This document shows positions 19,217 through 29,974 of a stretch of 64,000 bases of DNA, in pieces (positions within the stretch are counted from its first letter, which is position 1; each line of letters opens with the position of its first letter). This DNA comes from Moniliella sp. 'wahieum'. Taxonomy: Eukaryota; Basidiomycota; Moniliellomycetes; Moniliellales; Moniliellaceae. The stretch is taken from positions 186,001 through 250,000 of the forward strand of contig RSEE01000003.1 of the NCBI GenBank assembly GCA_003971905.1, written 5' to 3'. A program made the position numbers and the translations under genes. The notes beneath the pieces are model-generated. The model was not told the DNA's origin and did not search any database. It saw only the letters and a list, made by a program, of their open reading frames with translations.

Positions 19217-22200
19217 CTATTCGTCTTCGTCCTCGTCCACGATCACCGCCCGCCGCTTGCGCTCCCCGGATGCCAGTGGCGGCAGTACGCCCTCATACGC
19301 CGCTGCTGCTGCCTCGCCAGGTCGCTCCTCTAGCGACATGTGCCGCTCCCATGTGCGCTTCAGCCCCGCTATGAGCGGTCTTGCGGCTCGGATGCCTCCC
19401 CTTCCTTTTCCCCCCTCTCCTCCTCCGCTTCGTCCCCCTCCTCCTCATCCATAGCCAACAAAAGCGCCCGCAGCGCCGCCTCCTTCTCATTGCGCTCCCG
19501 CGCCTTGGCCGCCCCAGGGCTCAGTTCGGCCGTCGGCACGCGAACTCCCCGCTCGGGCGACGCGCTTGCACGGAACAGGCTCCCCCGCGGGTCCCGTTTC
19601 GGGGAAAGAGGCAGTGCCTCCTCTTCCATCTCCTCATTCTCCTCTTCGTCAGAACCAAGGAACAAGCCAGCACCGCGCCGCTTGCCCTGCGGCCCGCTCG
19701 GGGGGGAGGAGACGGATCCTCCCTCTGACGCCGGAGCGTCGAAGGGGCTCGGCCGTCTGGGTGGCGACGAGCTATCGCGCGGGGGCACAGGGCCTCAATG
19801 GCGGCAAGGTCAGCGTCCGAATCAACACTTGCATCGATTCGGTTAGACGACCCTTGGCAGCCCGCATGGCTCCCTTCTTAGCCCGAGGGCGGGGTTGGGG
19901 CGGGACTTTGCGGTGCCGCAGCCCGTTTCTCCATGGTTGTGCAGCGCCGACACAGATGCGTCGGACTGCTCGGATTGCTCCGACTGCTCGGGAGCGATCA
20001 TCGCTACACATCTTCGTCTCCTGGAAGGTAGCTTCCTGGGCGTGCGGCACGCTGCGGTTTCTTCATCAGTAACTTGCGTGCGGGCTCGTCGCCGTTGCGG
20101 AAGGGTGAGCAATAGCCCTCGAGCAAGGCGATGGTTTCCCCAACCATCTCAGTAGGACAGCAGAGGGCAAGACCCAAGTCCAAGGACGGGTCTCATCCAC
20201 TTCATCTACCTGCGCCTCGAGGCCGGCAAGATTCAACAGTAGCCATACCTCGGGCACGGTCGAGGCCCACGACTCCAGCTCGGCATCGCCGTCGTAGGGA
20301 AAAACGTAATCTGCACTCCCTCCTTCCAGATACATCTTGTTCCTGAGCTCGGTGGCCCGACGGGCTTGGGCGAGCTGTAGTCGGGCAACGAGCCAGAGAA
20401 GGACGCTGAGCATCTGCTGTTCGATCACCACGGCAGCCGCGATGGCCAACTTTTCCTTCCCAGGCCGTGCACCACGCACGATCAGTTCCCGTGGGGCCTC
20501 GGAAGCTTGGGGGGGTGCGCGTTTGCCCGTGCGGTAAGCCTCCTTGTCCTCAGGGCTAAGTTGTTGTACTTGCGCTGGATGTAGGTTACCAATTTCTTCA
20601 GGTCCCGGCTGGCTTTGGGTGCGATAGCTTCCAATTGGGCCATTTGGTCGGGGTCTGAAAACTTGGCGAACAGATCTTGTTCTTGGGCCCAAAAAAGAGA
20701 GCCGGACTGTGGCACTTGATTGCCAGACGATGAATGACATGGACCACCATTTCTAACTCATGGTCCGTGGTGAAGTCGGGCCAGCGCTCAAGGTAGAGAA
20801 TCGCAGTCGATGCAATCGGTTTGGTGGCCAGGTCTCGCTGGAAAGAGCCAAAGGTAAAGGCGTGTCTTAAACCTCGATGTGATCCGCAAGATCCTCTGCT
20901 CTCTTGCGTCTTGCTCTTGGCCCGGTCACGGGCCCGGACATACATGTACTCCTTGCCGCTGGAGAAGCGTTCCAGTAGCTTGGGCATGGTGTATGTGAAT
21001 GCCTCATTGCCGTCAACGTTGCCACACTCTGCGATTTGAACGCTCCCATGATGGTACGACATTGTTTCAGCATCTCGCGGTCGTAGAACACTTGCTCTTG
21101 TGCGACTTCTCCCACGGTGCGGTCGGCCTCGCGGGCACTCCGTGAGAGGGCATCCATCGTGCGGAAAAGCATCGTCCAGAGATTGACCACCGCATTGAAC
21201 TCGAGCCATGATTTGAATTCGAGGGTCTCTGCCGATCGAACAAACCAGTCGAAGAGCCCACGGCTTGGTCCATTCAAACACATCTGCAAAGTCCCAGGCC
21301 TCCTCGAGCGGCGCAATCCCATCTGCCGTCTTGCTCTTTTCCTTGGGAGGAGGGACAAAGAACAAGTTTGTTGCCTCTTCTTCTTGCCGGGCCCGTTCGG
21401 CCTTAGCTCCTCCTCCTCACGTTTGGACACCATGTCGGCGTACATCTCCCGGCGCGTGAGAAAGTAGTCCAAGAACCAGGTGCCCAATTGCATCGTCCTC
21501 AACCGGGCAAGATCACATTGCCGACTTTAGCATGTCCATGCGGATTGCCTTCCACATGGAACGAGTGAGAGGGGTGAAGCCTTGTTGAATGAAGCGGTCG
21601 CCCCATCGACGAACACATACCACCCCCTCCGAAGTCCAGGGGGGCTTGCTTACTACGCCTCCTGGCTCTACCACGGCCCTCCTCCTACGAGGCGGACGAC
21701 GTCGATCCCGCTTTTCCACCTCGCTCTGCAACTGCGCCACGGTCTTGCGCAGAGCGATCGGGTTGCGTGCAATCGGTGACGGCCATTCGAGTCTTGGTAC
21801 GCAATGGTGGTGCCAAATTGGGGTGGCGTGGACCCACTTGGAGATGGTGTGTGCGTTTGATCTTTTCCTCGGCAAACAGACTTTGTGCGAGCTGGTGCCG
21901 CATCTCCATCTTGCGCTCATTGGCAACTTGCTTGGCCTCGTCGGCCCCCTCCTCTTCGCCATGGAGGTCATCCCAGTCGTGCCAGACGCCGGCAACGGCA
22001 CGGACGGAGGTGCCAACATACATATGGTACACACACTCCATCGCCACGGCCGACCAAGGCTCGTAAGCCTTATCCTCGTCGGCCGTGCTACAGATCATGA
22101 GCAAAACATCCAGAAAGTTGGTTTTGGCCAGTGCAACGACCAGGTGAGACTGAGCACGGGAGCGCTCGACAGCCTCCGGACGAGTTGGCCAATGCCATGG

Positions 22201-23194
22201 GATCGCGCAATTCGAGCAAATTGCGCACCAAGTGCATGCACATAGAGATGGTGCCCGTGTGCCGATCGGTGCGGTGCATCCTCGGGGTGGTCAGAGTGGG
22301 CACAAGCAGGTCATGTACAAGCATCCGGAGGAAGTTCTTATCCTCTCCTTGCGAAGCACGAATGATCAAGGTCTTGTATTCTTGCTGCGCCTTTTCCAGT
22401 GTGGCAAGATGCAAGAGGAGATCAAGGTTCTCTCCATGCTCGTGCGCAGCACGAGCTTCTGCCTCCACGTGCACAGGCCAGGTCATGGATGTGATCAAGT
22501 CCACTGTCGAGAGTAGGCAAAGTTAGAGGGTCATCCCAGGGAGGCGGACGGAGACGTACTGGCTGCCAGCGCAATTTTGTGAGCTTCCTCACTTCGACCC
22601 ACAGTCGCAAGGACAAGTGGGATCAGGTCGTTTCCGAGGAGGTTGACCTCGGCGTACATGCGTGCGACCTTGCGGGAAGGATCGTCATCGTCGCGTCGCC
22701 AGAGCTTGCGAAGATCGCGCAGACAGCCTGTGCGGGGTCAGCAGGGCTCCGTAAGCAAGCAGTAACAAGGCTAGCAAATCGTACCAATGCAGTCGTCGCC
22801 CGGAACGTAGCTCTCGGACACCGTTCCATCCGGCATTTCCACGTCCTCGTACCCGCCCAATGCAGAGGCGAGGCCCTGGACGGGCACGCGCAGCTCGTCC
22901 ATCCCATCTTGGTCCAGCGCCTTGAGCAGCTCTGGGTCGCGGGTCGCGCTCGAGCTCCTCGTCGGATGAATCCGCGTCAAGGTCGATGGCACGCTCGTCA
23001 TCTGCCTCGGCTTCGGGCTCCTCGCCCTGGATGGTCTGCCGCCACTCGTCCATCCTCCCGCGCGGGGGCGGGGGAGGCAGGGACGCGGTAGGGAACAACC
23101 TCTCCTCGTCGCTCGAGTCGCTGATTTCAATGGCGCCCTGGCCATCGAGCTCGATGTCCAACTCGTCGCGGGAGCTGTAGTCGTTTTCGTCCAT
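19217..23194 (-). CDS. tof1: Replication fork protection protein Tof1/Swi1 (Timeless family)
   Basis: Subunit of the Tof1-Csm3 (Swi1-Swi3) complex that travels with the replisome, supports fork pausing and relays the S-phase checkpoint. The ATG at 23194 opens an acidic N-terminus (MDENDYSSRDELDIELDGQG). Then comes the family start of the TIMELESS domain (GLASALGGYEDVEMPDGTV ... GDDCIG|CLRDLRKLWRRDDD) across an intron at 22728-22784 (GTACGA to CACAG). Later blocks are LLLHLATLEKAQQEYKTLII, CMHLVRNLLELRDPMALANS, LGTWFLDYFLTRREMYADMV, VAQEQVFYDREMLKQCRTIM, YTMPKLLERFSSGKEYMYVR and ELEMVVHVIHRLAIKCHSPA. An acidic C-terminal tail ends ERKRRAVIVDEDEDE. About 1,250 residues are spread over many frame changes. 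Two ACGCGT boxes lie upstream. Confidence 0.88.
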
Positions 23195-23242
23195 GTTGGA
23201 GGAGAGCGGTGGGGGGGAGGTACGCCGCGCCCGACGCATCCG

Positions 23243-23319
23243 ACGCGTAGCAGCGGGAGCAGCCGGCGCGCCAGCCGCAGCCCTGGCAGGGGGGCAGTGG
23301 CGCGACCAGGAGGACGCGT
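23243..23319. promoter_or_regulatory. Two ACGCGT (MCB) boxes upstream of Tof1
   Basis: ACGCGT at 23243-23248 and 23314-23319, about 49 and 120 bp upstream of the Tof1 ATG. Together with the four copies at PCNA, this suggests a common G1/S control of the two replication genes in the window. Two sites alone would be weak evidence. Confidence 0.5.
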
Positions 23320-23439
23320 GACGTGTGACAGATGGTGCGGATCGATGAAGGACGCGCCGCGTATCGGCGACGGAAGGCGGACGCGCTTGAAACGTTCAGC
23401 GGCGTGCTGCGAGCGACGGGAGGGCCAGCAACTGGCGCA

Positions 23440-23520
23440 GGACGGCTGGCGCAATGGTAGCGCGTCTGACTACGACTGGTTGCAATCAGGAGGTTGCAGG
23501 TTCGACCCCTGCGTCGTTCG
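23440..23520 (+). tRNA. tRNA-Arg(ACG) with a 9-nt intron
   Basis: The cloverleaf folds completely. The acceptor stem GGACGGC (23440-23446) pairs with GTCGTTC (23513-23519) through two G-U pairs, with discriminator G23520. The D arm is GCGC/GCGC around AATGGTA. The anticodon stem TCTGA (23465-23469) pairs with TCAGG (23486-23490). The T arm is GCAGG/CCTGC with loop TTCGACC. The anticodon loop is CTACGA+A with ACG at 23472-23474 (read as ICG, for CGU/CGC). The loop is interrupted between positions 37 and 38 by CTGGTTGCA (23476-23484), the canonical tRNA intron site. Internal A and B boxes are intact, and a T7 terminator follows at 23537. Confidence 0.95.
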
Positions 23521-23536
23521 ACCCGACAGGGCGTCC

Positions 23537-23543
23537 TTTTTTT
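23537..23543 (+). terminator. Pol III terminator of tRNA-Arg
   Basis: A run of seven T residues begins 17 bases after the tRNA 3' end, the standard RNA polymerase III stop signal. Confidence 0.85.
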
Positions 23544-23708
23544 GGGTCGTGTGCGTTTGAAACCGACAGCATCGCTGGGTCTTCGGAGCGAACGCCGCAC
23601 AGCCATCGTTGGGTGATGATTATGATAATCACAATCGCTGGCCAGCCTCGGATCCTCCCGCGCCTTCTTCTTCCATCCTCCCCTGCCCGCCCGCCTCTGC
23701 CACCCCAA

Positions 23709-24267
23709 TGTCGACGACGACCGCGCCGGACGCCGGAAACGCCGCGCCCAGGGAAGCATCGTGGTCAACGGCAAGGCCTATTCCGCCGCCAAGGTGCGCA
23801 AGAGCTGGTTCTCCGTCCAGTCGCAAGGGCGACTACTACTGGTTCAACAAAATCACGCGCGAAAGCTCGTGGCAAACGCCCCCCGGCTACTCCCCGTCGC
23901 ATCTTCCCCCCCCCATGCACGTCTCCCACCGACGACGCACCCCCTAGCAATGACCCCTCCAAGGCAGCGCCCACGACAACTCGCCTCCCCCTGGCCTTGT
24001 CAGCCCCATCCTCCCGCCGAGGCAACGAGACGATGCGCCTCGCCCCTATGTACGACGGCGACGAATTGGACCCCCGACGTCTCCCGCCTGGCGTGGTACG
24101 GGGAAAGTCGAATCAGCAGGCCAAGCCCGCGCCGAGGGGGACACAGTCATGGCGAAAAAGGAATCGCTCGATGCAGAGGAACGTCTCTCCCTGTCGAACC
24201 AGGCTCAAATTCCCCAGCAGCCTTGGCGTCCCCAAGCTTTCCACGATAACTCACCTGAGACGAACCA
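23709..24267 (+). CDS. WW-domain protein, function unknown
   Basis: The ATG at 23709 (MSTTTAPDAGN) leads into a WW domain, KGDYYWFNKITRESSWQTPP, with the aromatic pair, the Asn and the second Trp of the fold. The first Trp is best supplied by the neighbouring frame (AAKVRKSWFSVQS), which implies two small frame changes near 23730-23820. After the domain come MRLAPMYDGDELDPRRLPPG and KKESLDAEERLSLSNQAQIP, coding-like but not recognised. WW domains bind proline-rich peptides. The end is unclear: the reading could stop near 24334, or, if one base is missing near 24266, run on into the thiamine pyrophosphokinase frame. I treat them as two genes because the kinase has its own suitable ATG. Confidence 0.6.
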
Positions 24268-25343
24268 ATGGCCGAGGTGGATGGCCCGGAGGTCAAGCCT
24301 GTCAAGTCGCCGATGCCGATGCAGGTCTGTTTGAGCCTTACAACCAAACTTGGGCACCCTCAAACTTCTTTGACCCCAAGGAGTCAAAACAGCGGTACTT
24401 TGTTGTGATGCTCAACCAGGCCATTTGGGAAAGCCACATTCTTTCGTTTGAACGTCTTTGGAGCCGAGGTACGCCCACGTTGCCCCTGCCAGAGCAAAAG
24501 CAAGAGGATGCTAACCATGCGAAGCTGCGGTCCGTGTCTGTGCGGATGGCGCGGCGAACCGGCTGTACGATATGTTCTGTGGACGAGGGTTCACCAATGT
24601 GGCTCTGGCGAATGACACGCCACACCGGGTGGGAATTCACAAGATGATCCCGCCGACGAAATTATTGGCCTGGATTCACTCCGGCAGGATGTCAAAGACT
24701 TCTTTGTCGGTCTCGGGACCCAGATTCTCCCCCGTCCGTCTCAATATTCGACCGACCTCCAAAAGAGCCTGCAACGCGTCGAGGATTTGGAGGACGAGTA
24801 TATGCTGGAGACGAGGCGTGATGTGGTCATCTATGGTGGCCTGTCAGGTCGGTTCGACCAAACAACCATACCCTCCACGTTCTTTGGCAAATGGCTACGG
24901 GGGTACCGGTCCTGAGTGGAGTGTATGACCCCAACCCTCCAGATCCAGAGTCCCAGCGGGGCGGCTTCCTCCAAAAACGTACCCACACCTACGTTGTTAG
25001 CGACGATAGCCTTGTCTGGCTCTTGCCGAGGGGGGAACATCGAATCGAGTTGGACCGTCGGCTTTTGGGAAAGACATGCGGCCTGCTTCCGCTCGGTATC
25101 GGGATGCAAGGTGGCGGTGCGAGGGTGGGGACAAAAGGGTTGGAATGGAATTTATCGCCCAACCAAACCACCCATCTTGGCGGCCTTCTCTCCACCTCCA
25201 ACCACCTGACGGGCGATGGCACGGTCGAGATCCAAACCAACACGCCCATCTACTGGTCAGTCGAACTCAAGTCGGACGAGGAAATCACAACGGAAGTCCG
25301 CCGGGCTCGGGAAGCGGCGCGGAACCAACAGCTAAGTGGGTAA
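24268..25343 (+). CDS. thi80: Thiamine pyrophosphokinase
   Basis: Transfers pyrophosphate from ATP to thiamine to make thiamine diphosphate, the cofactor form, in the cytosol. The likely start is MAEVDGPEVKPVKSPMPMQ at 24268. It is followed by SNFFDPKESKQRYFVVMLNQ (the LILNQ-type strand of the N-terminal Rossmann-like domain), then a CADGAANRLYD-like substrate loop reached through a frame change (near 24540), an ADEIIGLDSL-like GDLDS motif, QYSTDLQKSLQRVEDLEDEY, and VIYGGLSGRFDQTI, the GG-GRFDQ signature. The C-terminal beta domain has TYVVSDDSLVWLLPRGEHRI, GLEWNL and HLGGLLSTSNHLTGDGTVEI, with the usual SxSN motif. At least four frame changes are needed. The length of about 350 matches fungal enzymes. 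Confidence 0.88.
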
Positions 25344-26279
25344 CTATGGATTTCTTCACGACGCTGCCCTTCCGCTTGGCCTGATCTCGGGTACCCGGCC
25401 CAATTCGCCCAGAGTGCCAAGGGACTCCCTGCAGCTTTTCTACCAGGCACTGGCCTTGGAAAGGACTAGCGTGCCGGTACGGTACAGGATCGGTTACCAT
25501 TGCCTCCCTGCCGCGGTTCCGACAGAGGTGTGATGCGGATGGCGCTACTCAGGTCATCCACCTGTGGCCTGAGCGCCGAGTGGGCGGCAGATCCAAATTG
25601 AGAGCCGGCTTGCTTGGACGGGGACGGTTAGGTGGATGGGCCATTTGCAAGAGCAAGAAGGCACCTGTGGGGCCAAGCCGCTCCTCATCGATCGATGATC
25701 GATCATCCGGCAAGACGACTCGCTACTTGGCTGCCTGGCCCCTGCGTCGCCTGGGCCGCGCGGGGGGGGACAGACCCTGTACGATAAGCACCTGCCCTGC
25801 TGATGTGCCTTGCCTCTCCTGGTACGATCAACACGCTTGCTGAGGACAATACCAGTGGTAGCTGTTTAGCGCGTCGCCCCGAGCCGTCTTGGTGGATGGA
25901 GGAGGCAGCTGTAGAAGGGCGGGGCAGGCATCGAAGTCATGGGGTGAGCGGCGGGCGGGCTTTGGGGACGGATGTACGTACGAGCAGAGAGGACGAGGAT
26001 TGTATTTTGCGCTCAAGCCGGCGGCGCAGGCGTAATAAACGGTGGGGCAGCCGGCAGCGCCTCAGGCCAGCTTCGATTATTATCCCTCTGATTGATTGAT
26101 CGGTTGATCTGGCCAGGCGTCAGCCTCAGGGGGTACTGCGACGGCCCCAAGCCACCCCATCCTTTGCCCCGACGCAGCCCATCAGACAACTCGAGCGCCT
26201 GTGCATGTCCCCCGTGTAGCCCGCTTCTCCGCCTCCATCTCCATCTCCACCACACCCCCCCGCCATCCCCGTGTGCACC
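25344..26279. other. Intergenic between thiamine pyrophosphokinase and the coiled-coil gene
   Basis: About 0.9 kb with a CATCGATCGATGATCGATCAT-like palindromic run near 25686. Short frames show no recognised motif. The last 200 bp, pyrimidine-rich (CTCCATCTCCATCTCC), look like the leader of the next gene. Confidence 0.45.
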
Positions 26280-29202
26280 ATGGACGGGCGCACCGATGTG
26301 TACTCCGCGCCCGTGCCGGAGCAGGGCGACGCGCGCGCCATTGCCCTCTTCCTTGCTGACCAGCTCGCCCCCCCGCCCCCCCGCCCAGTGTGCCCCCCTG
26401 CCCCCGGCCGCCATCCTCCCTGTCATCTCGACCCCTGACGTGGGTAGTGCGCCCAGCACCCCGTTGCATGAGCCGAGCTCCTCTCCTGGGCATAGCAGGG
26501 AGCTGCTTGCGCCCGAGTGGGTCTCGGAGGACCATCTGCCCGCCGTGCACCCGCGTACGTCGCGCCAGATCTCCACCCTGGCCCACCGCGCCGGATCGCT
26601 ACGCTTCCCCGTCCTTTGACCAGCTCGCCCGTGTCCACGCTATCGGCGAGCCTCCTCTGCGGCGAAGACTGCCCCTGCCGGAGTCAGGAGAACGAGGTGC
26701 AGAACAATCTCCGCTTAGCTGCTGGTACGTGGCCATAGCATCCCCCGGTGAACCGAAGCACTAACATTGAGGCAGAGATTGGACTGGCGTTGGTCAAGCG
26801 CAACGACGAGTTGACAGCCGAGAATGGCGGGCTGGAGCGGGTACGTGATAAACTCGTCTCGCGTCTGACTGAGACGATCAACGAGTCGGTGAGCCTCAGC
26901 CATGAGCGCGACCAGCTCACTCTCAACGTAGAGGCGACCGAGCGAAGCAACCGCGCGCTTCTTGCCGAGCTGGATGAGGCCCGGTCGCAGCTCAAGGCGG
27001 CCCAGCGAGAACGACACGCCTGGTCCCTCGCATCGATGCGATTGGACCAGACCCTGCGCGAGCTTGATGGGGTGCAACAAGACCTACAATGTGTGCTTGA
27101 GCGCGAGGAGCATGCCAAGGCGCTGATTCATCGCTTGGAACATAAGATATCGGAATTGGAGCAGCAGGGCGTTACCGCCCGCAGTAGGCTCGTCCTCTTG
27201 GAGCAACACCTCTTTTCTCTTATCCCCGACTGGGAAGGAGGAGAAACCGCAACGCTGGTGCGAGCGCGCGAGGTGATTGCGCAACGGTTCAGCAGCCCAC
27301 ACATGACGCCGATGCGGTACGCGTTCTAATCCAGCTGGTACGGGACAACGAAGGGCTTCAGGCGGAGGTACGGGAGCTTAAGGTTTCCCTACAGGAGAAG
27401 GAGGAACAGTTGTCCGTGTTGGGACGGACTACCCCTTCTCTTTCTACATCCATCCATCGGATTTGATCCGTTGGGGCCTCAACTTTCGCCTATGAAACGG
27501 AGCAACTTTGACGACGACTTGTTGTCCCGTTTTGGGGGGTTGGAATCCTCCATCCACGCCCCGTGGAGCAGCGCTTCCCCTCCCTTCGTCCCCGGTGCTT
27601 CGTACTTGTCCACGGATGATAAGCAGCGCGGATCGGCAATTGAATCGCAATGGTCCATGCCTTCCGGTCCTGCCTTGGATGTGGTCAAGCCTGAACCTGA
27701 GCTTGAAGCTGAAGCTGAACCTGAACCTGAACCTGAGCTTGAACCCGAACCCGAACCCGAACCCGAACCCGAACCCGAACCCTCTTCCGAAACGGGGACC
27801 GAAATGCGCGCCAAGTCAATTGATACGTCCCCTCTCTCCCATTCCTCGCTCTTGCCTTCGCTGCGATCACGCCCGGCCATGCCCCAAGTTGATGCTCCCT
27901 CTCTTGTGGCCGAACTATCAGTAGGGAAAGCGCCGGCGTGATCCTCGCACGGCACAACTCTCTACGCTCTGGAGACGGTGCAGCGGCTGCTCTCACGTCT
28001 TTTGGCGGCCGATGTGCTCACGCTGCACCATCGTTTGGCACGGCAAAATCTTCCAGGGGGGAAGAAGCTGTCAAGCACCTAGCCCAAACGACCGTTCGTT
28101 CCATTTTGCGCGACACAGAAGGACTTAAGGACCATTTCCGCAGCTTGATCGAGGCAGAGACGCGCAATCCTCTGCCCCACGGACGCGGAGAGAGCTTGGT
28201 GACACGCAAAGATTTCTTTAGCTTGCTCACGCTCTTGCGCAACGCACTGTCTGAACTTGGGCGTCTGCGTCTGACGATCAATGAGATTCATCTGCAGCCG
28301 GCGTGGCCGCGCGGTTTTTGCAAGAACTGCTGGGGTTGGCCCCCTGGAAAACAATCGGGCAGCTGGCTCAGCAAGGTATTTGGTCCCCGCGACTTGTCGG
28401 ACACACCAAGCGCCTCCAGTGCTTGGATTGGGGATGGTCTACGACCCCTCTGAAGCCGGCATGACCAACTCGCCGGCGCCTTCGGCAGGGTCGGGCGAAA
28501 CGCATCGCCCGCTTTCCACAGCTTTGGCAGGCGAAGTGGTAACGCCCGTCACTGCCGTCGCTCTGCCCCAAGGCCGCCCTCCGCCGCTGGAGCGGGAAGA
28601 GAGTGTCTTGTTTGGCTCGCAAGGCCCGTCGCCGCAGAGAGAGGTGACTGGGCTGCCGTCGCAACGGACCGCGCGTCTGTCCCGCGCCCAGAGTGCAAAG
28701 CTAAAGGAAATCTTCATGGGTGCGCCGGGGGAGCGAGTAAAACGGGGTCACACGGTTCGCCTGTCGCGGATCGTGGATGATGCCGAGGTGGCTCATCTGC
28801 GCGACGGGGCATCGGCGCCCGTGCTACGGCGCAACGTGTCGGATACGAGCTTGCGGTCCACATTCCAAAGCCAAGCACGCGGGGGGGCGACCGGATGCGG
28901 CTGATCACGCCTGCCTCGCTCGCCTTGTCGGCGTCTTCGGCGGGCGGGGTCAGTGTGGCGAACAAGAGTTCGTCCAGCAGCAGTGGACGCAACGCTTCGT
29001 CTCTGCTTGGGATCGCGCAGCGAAAGACGGCGACGGGGAGCGTGCCGGTGCCGGTGCCTTTGCTGCCGGTGTGCGGTCGCGGCGGGCGGGGACAGGTGGG
29101 ACGCGGCCCGTGTCGGCGGTGCAGCGGATGCGCTCGCCCGAGGGCTACTATGTAGGCAGCTTGGATGACCGGCGTGCGCCGCGGCGGCTGCACGACTGGT
29201 AG
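26280..29202 (+). CDS. Coiled-coil protein with a CC1-box-like motif (possible dynein adaptor)
   Basis: Not a family I can name. The ATG at 26280 opens a Pro-rich N-terminus. An intron at 26725-26775 (GTACGT, ACTAAC branch, GCAG) joins VQNNLRLAA to EIGLALVKRNDELTAENGG. The joined motif AAEIGLALVKRN matches the CC1 box (AAxxGxxLLxxN) by which BICD, TRAK/HAP1 and Spindly bind dynein light intermediate chain. It starts a coiled coil of about 150 residues (to about 27250), followed by a shorter one (LQAEVRELKVSLQEKEEQL, about 27357-27415). An acidic Glu-Pro repeat (27689-27780) comes next, then a conserved-looking helical region (ALETVQRLLSRLLAADVLTL, VRSILRDTEGLKDHFRSLIE, DFFSLLTLLRNALSELGRLR; about 27965-28370). 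A basic disordered tail ends GYYVGSLDDRRAPRRLHDW. Several frame changes. The motif is seen; the dynein role is inference. Confidence 0.7.
27689..27780 (+). repeat. Glu-Pro coding repeat
   Basis: A near-perfect hexanucleotide tract (GAACCT/GAACCC) encodes a run of Glu-Pro dipeptides within the coiled-coil protein. It reads in frame with the flanking acidic segment and is probably a flexible spacer that varies in length. Confidence 0.8.
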
Positions 29203-29974
29203 GGGTGCTATTCTGGTGCTATTCTCGTGTTGCTGGCGGGGGCCGGCAGATACCCAGTGGATGCCATGATCTATGTGTGGGTGGCCGAGCAGTCCTACCC
29301 TTGTAGCTTGCGTGACGCTGGTCCGAGGTCCGATTGGTCAGGATGCGCCCCGCGGGCAGATCTATCCAGGCGTGTCGGTATCGCTGAGCTCAGCCACGCC
29401 GTGTCGCATGGGAGCCGCGCCGCTGAGGTAAGCGGCTGGCGGCGGCTGGCGCTCCCGCCGGCGCCGATGCGTGGCTGGCGAGCGGCGGGCGTAGCAGGGC
29501 GTGGGAGGACGCACGGGGCGAAGGCAACGCCCAACACGCCCGCTGCCGCCCGCACACGCCCGCATGCATACACTGCGCCAGTGCCGCCACGCGGGGCCTA
29601 TCCCCGCCATCCGCGCGGGGAGCCCACCTGCCGCATTCCATCTGCGCATTCCGTCCGGGCTGCGGGGTTAGGCGGTAAGCCGGCGAAGCGGAGGCGGCGC
29701 TCGCTTGCCCAGTTGCTGAGCGCTGACACGCAGACGCCCACAGACAGGCCGGCGGATGCACGCACGAGCCGGTGGCTGTGAATCAGTAAACGCATCAGTA
29801 CATGCGCACATGCGCACGCAGTGCATCAGCCTCTTCAGCCGCAATTACGCCGGTTTCCTCCCCAGTGCCGCCGGCTTCGCCTGCCTCGTGCTTCGTCCAG
29901 TCCGCCCCACCCTGCCTCCGCTCGGCTCGCTTCCGCACTGCTGCCCTTTCCCCTCAATCTCCCTCTTCCCTCCC
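29203..29974. other. Intergenic, promoter side of the Zn2Cys6 gene
   Basis: About 0.77 kb of GC-rich sequence with an imperfect direct repeat (GGTGCTATTCTGGTGCTATTC) right after the previous stop. The last 100 bp are pyrimidine-rich, as expected for a fungal 5' leader. No other feature recognised. Confidence 0.4.

Noticed and set aside
26013-26576. 187-codon minus-strand Gly-rich frame
   Set aside because: Antisense to the start of the coiled-coil gene; Gly/Arg richness mirrors a Pro-rich coding strand.
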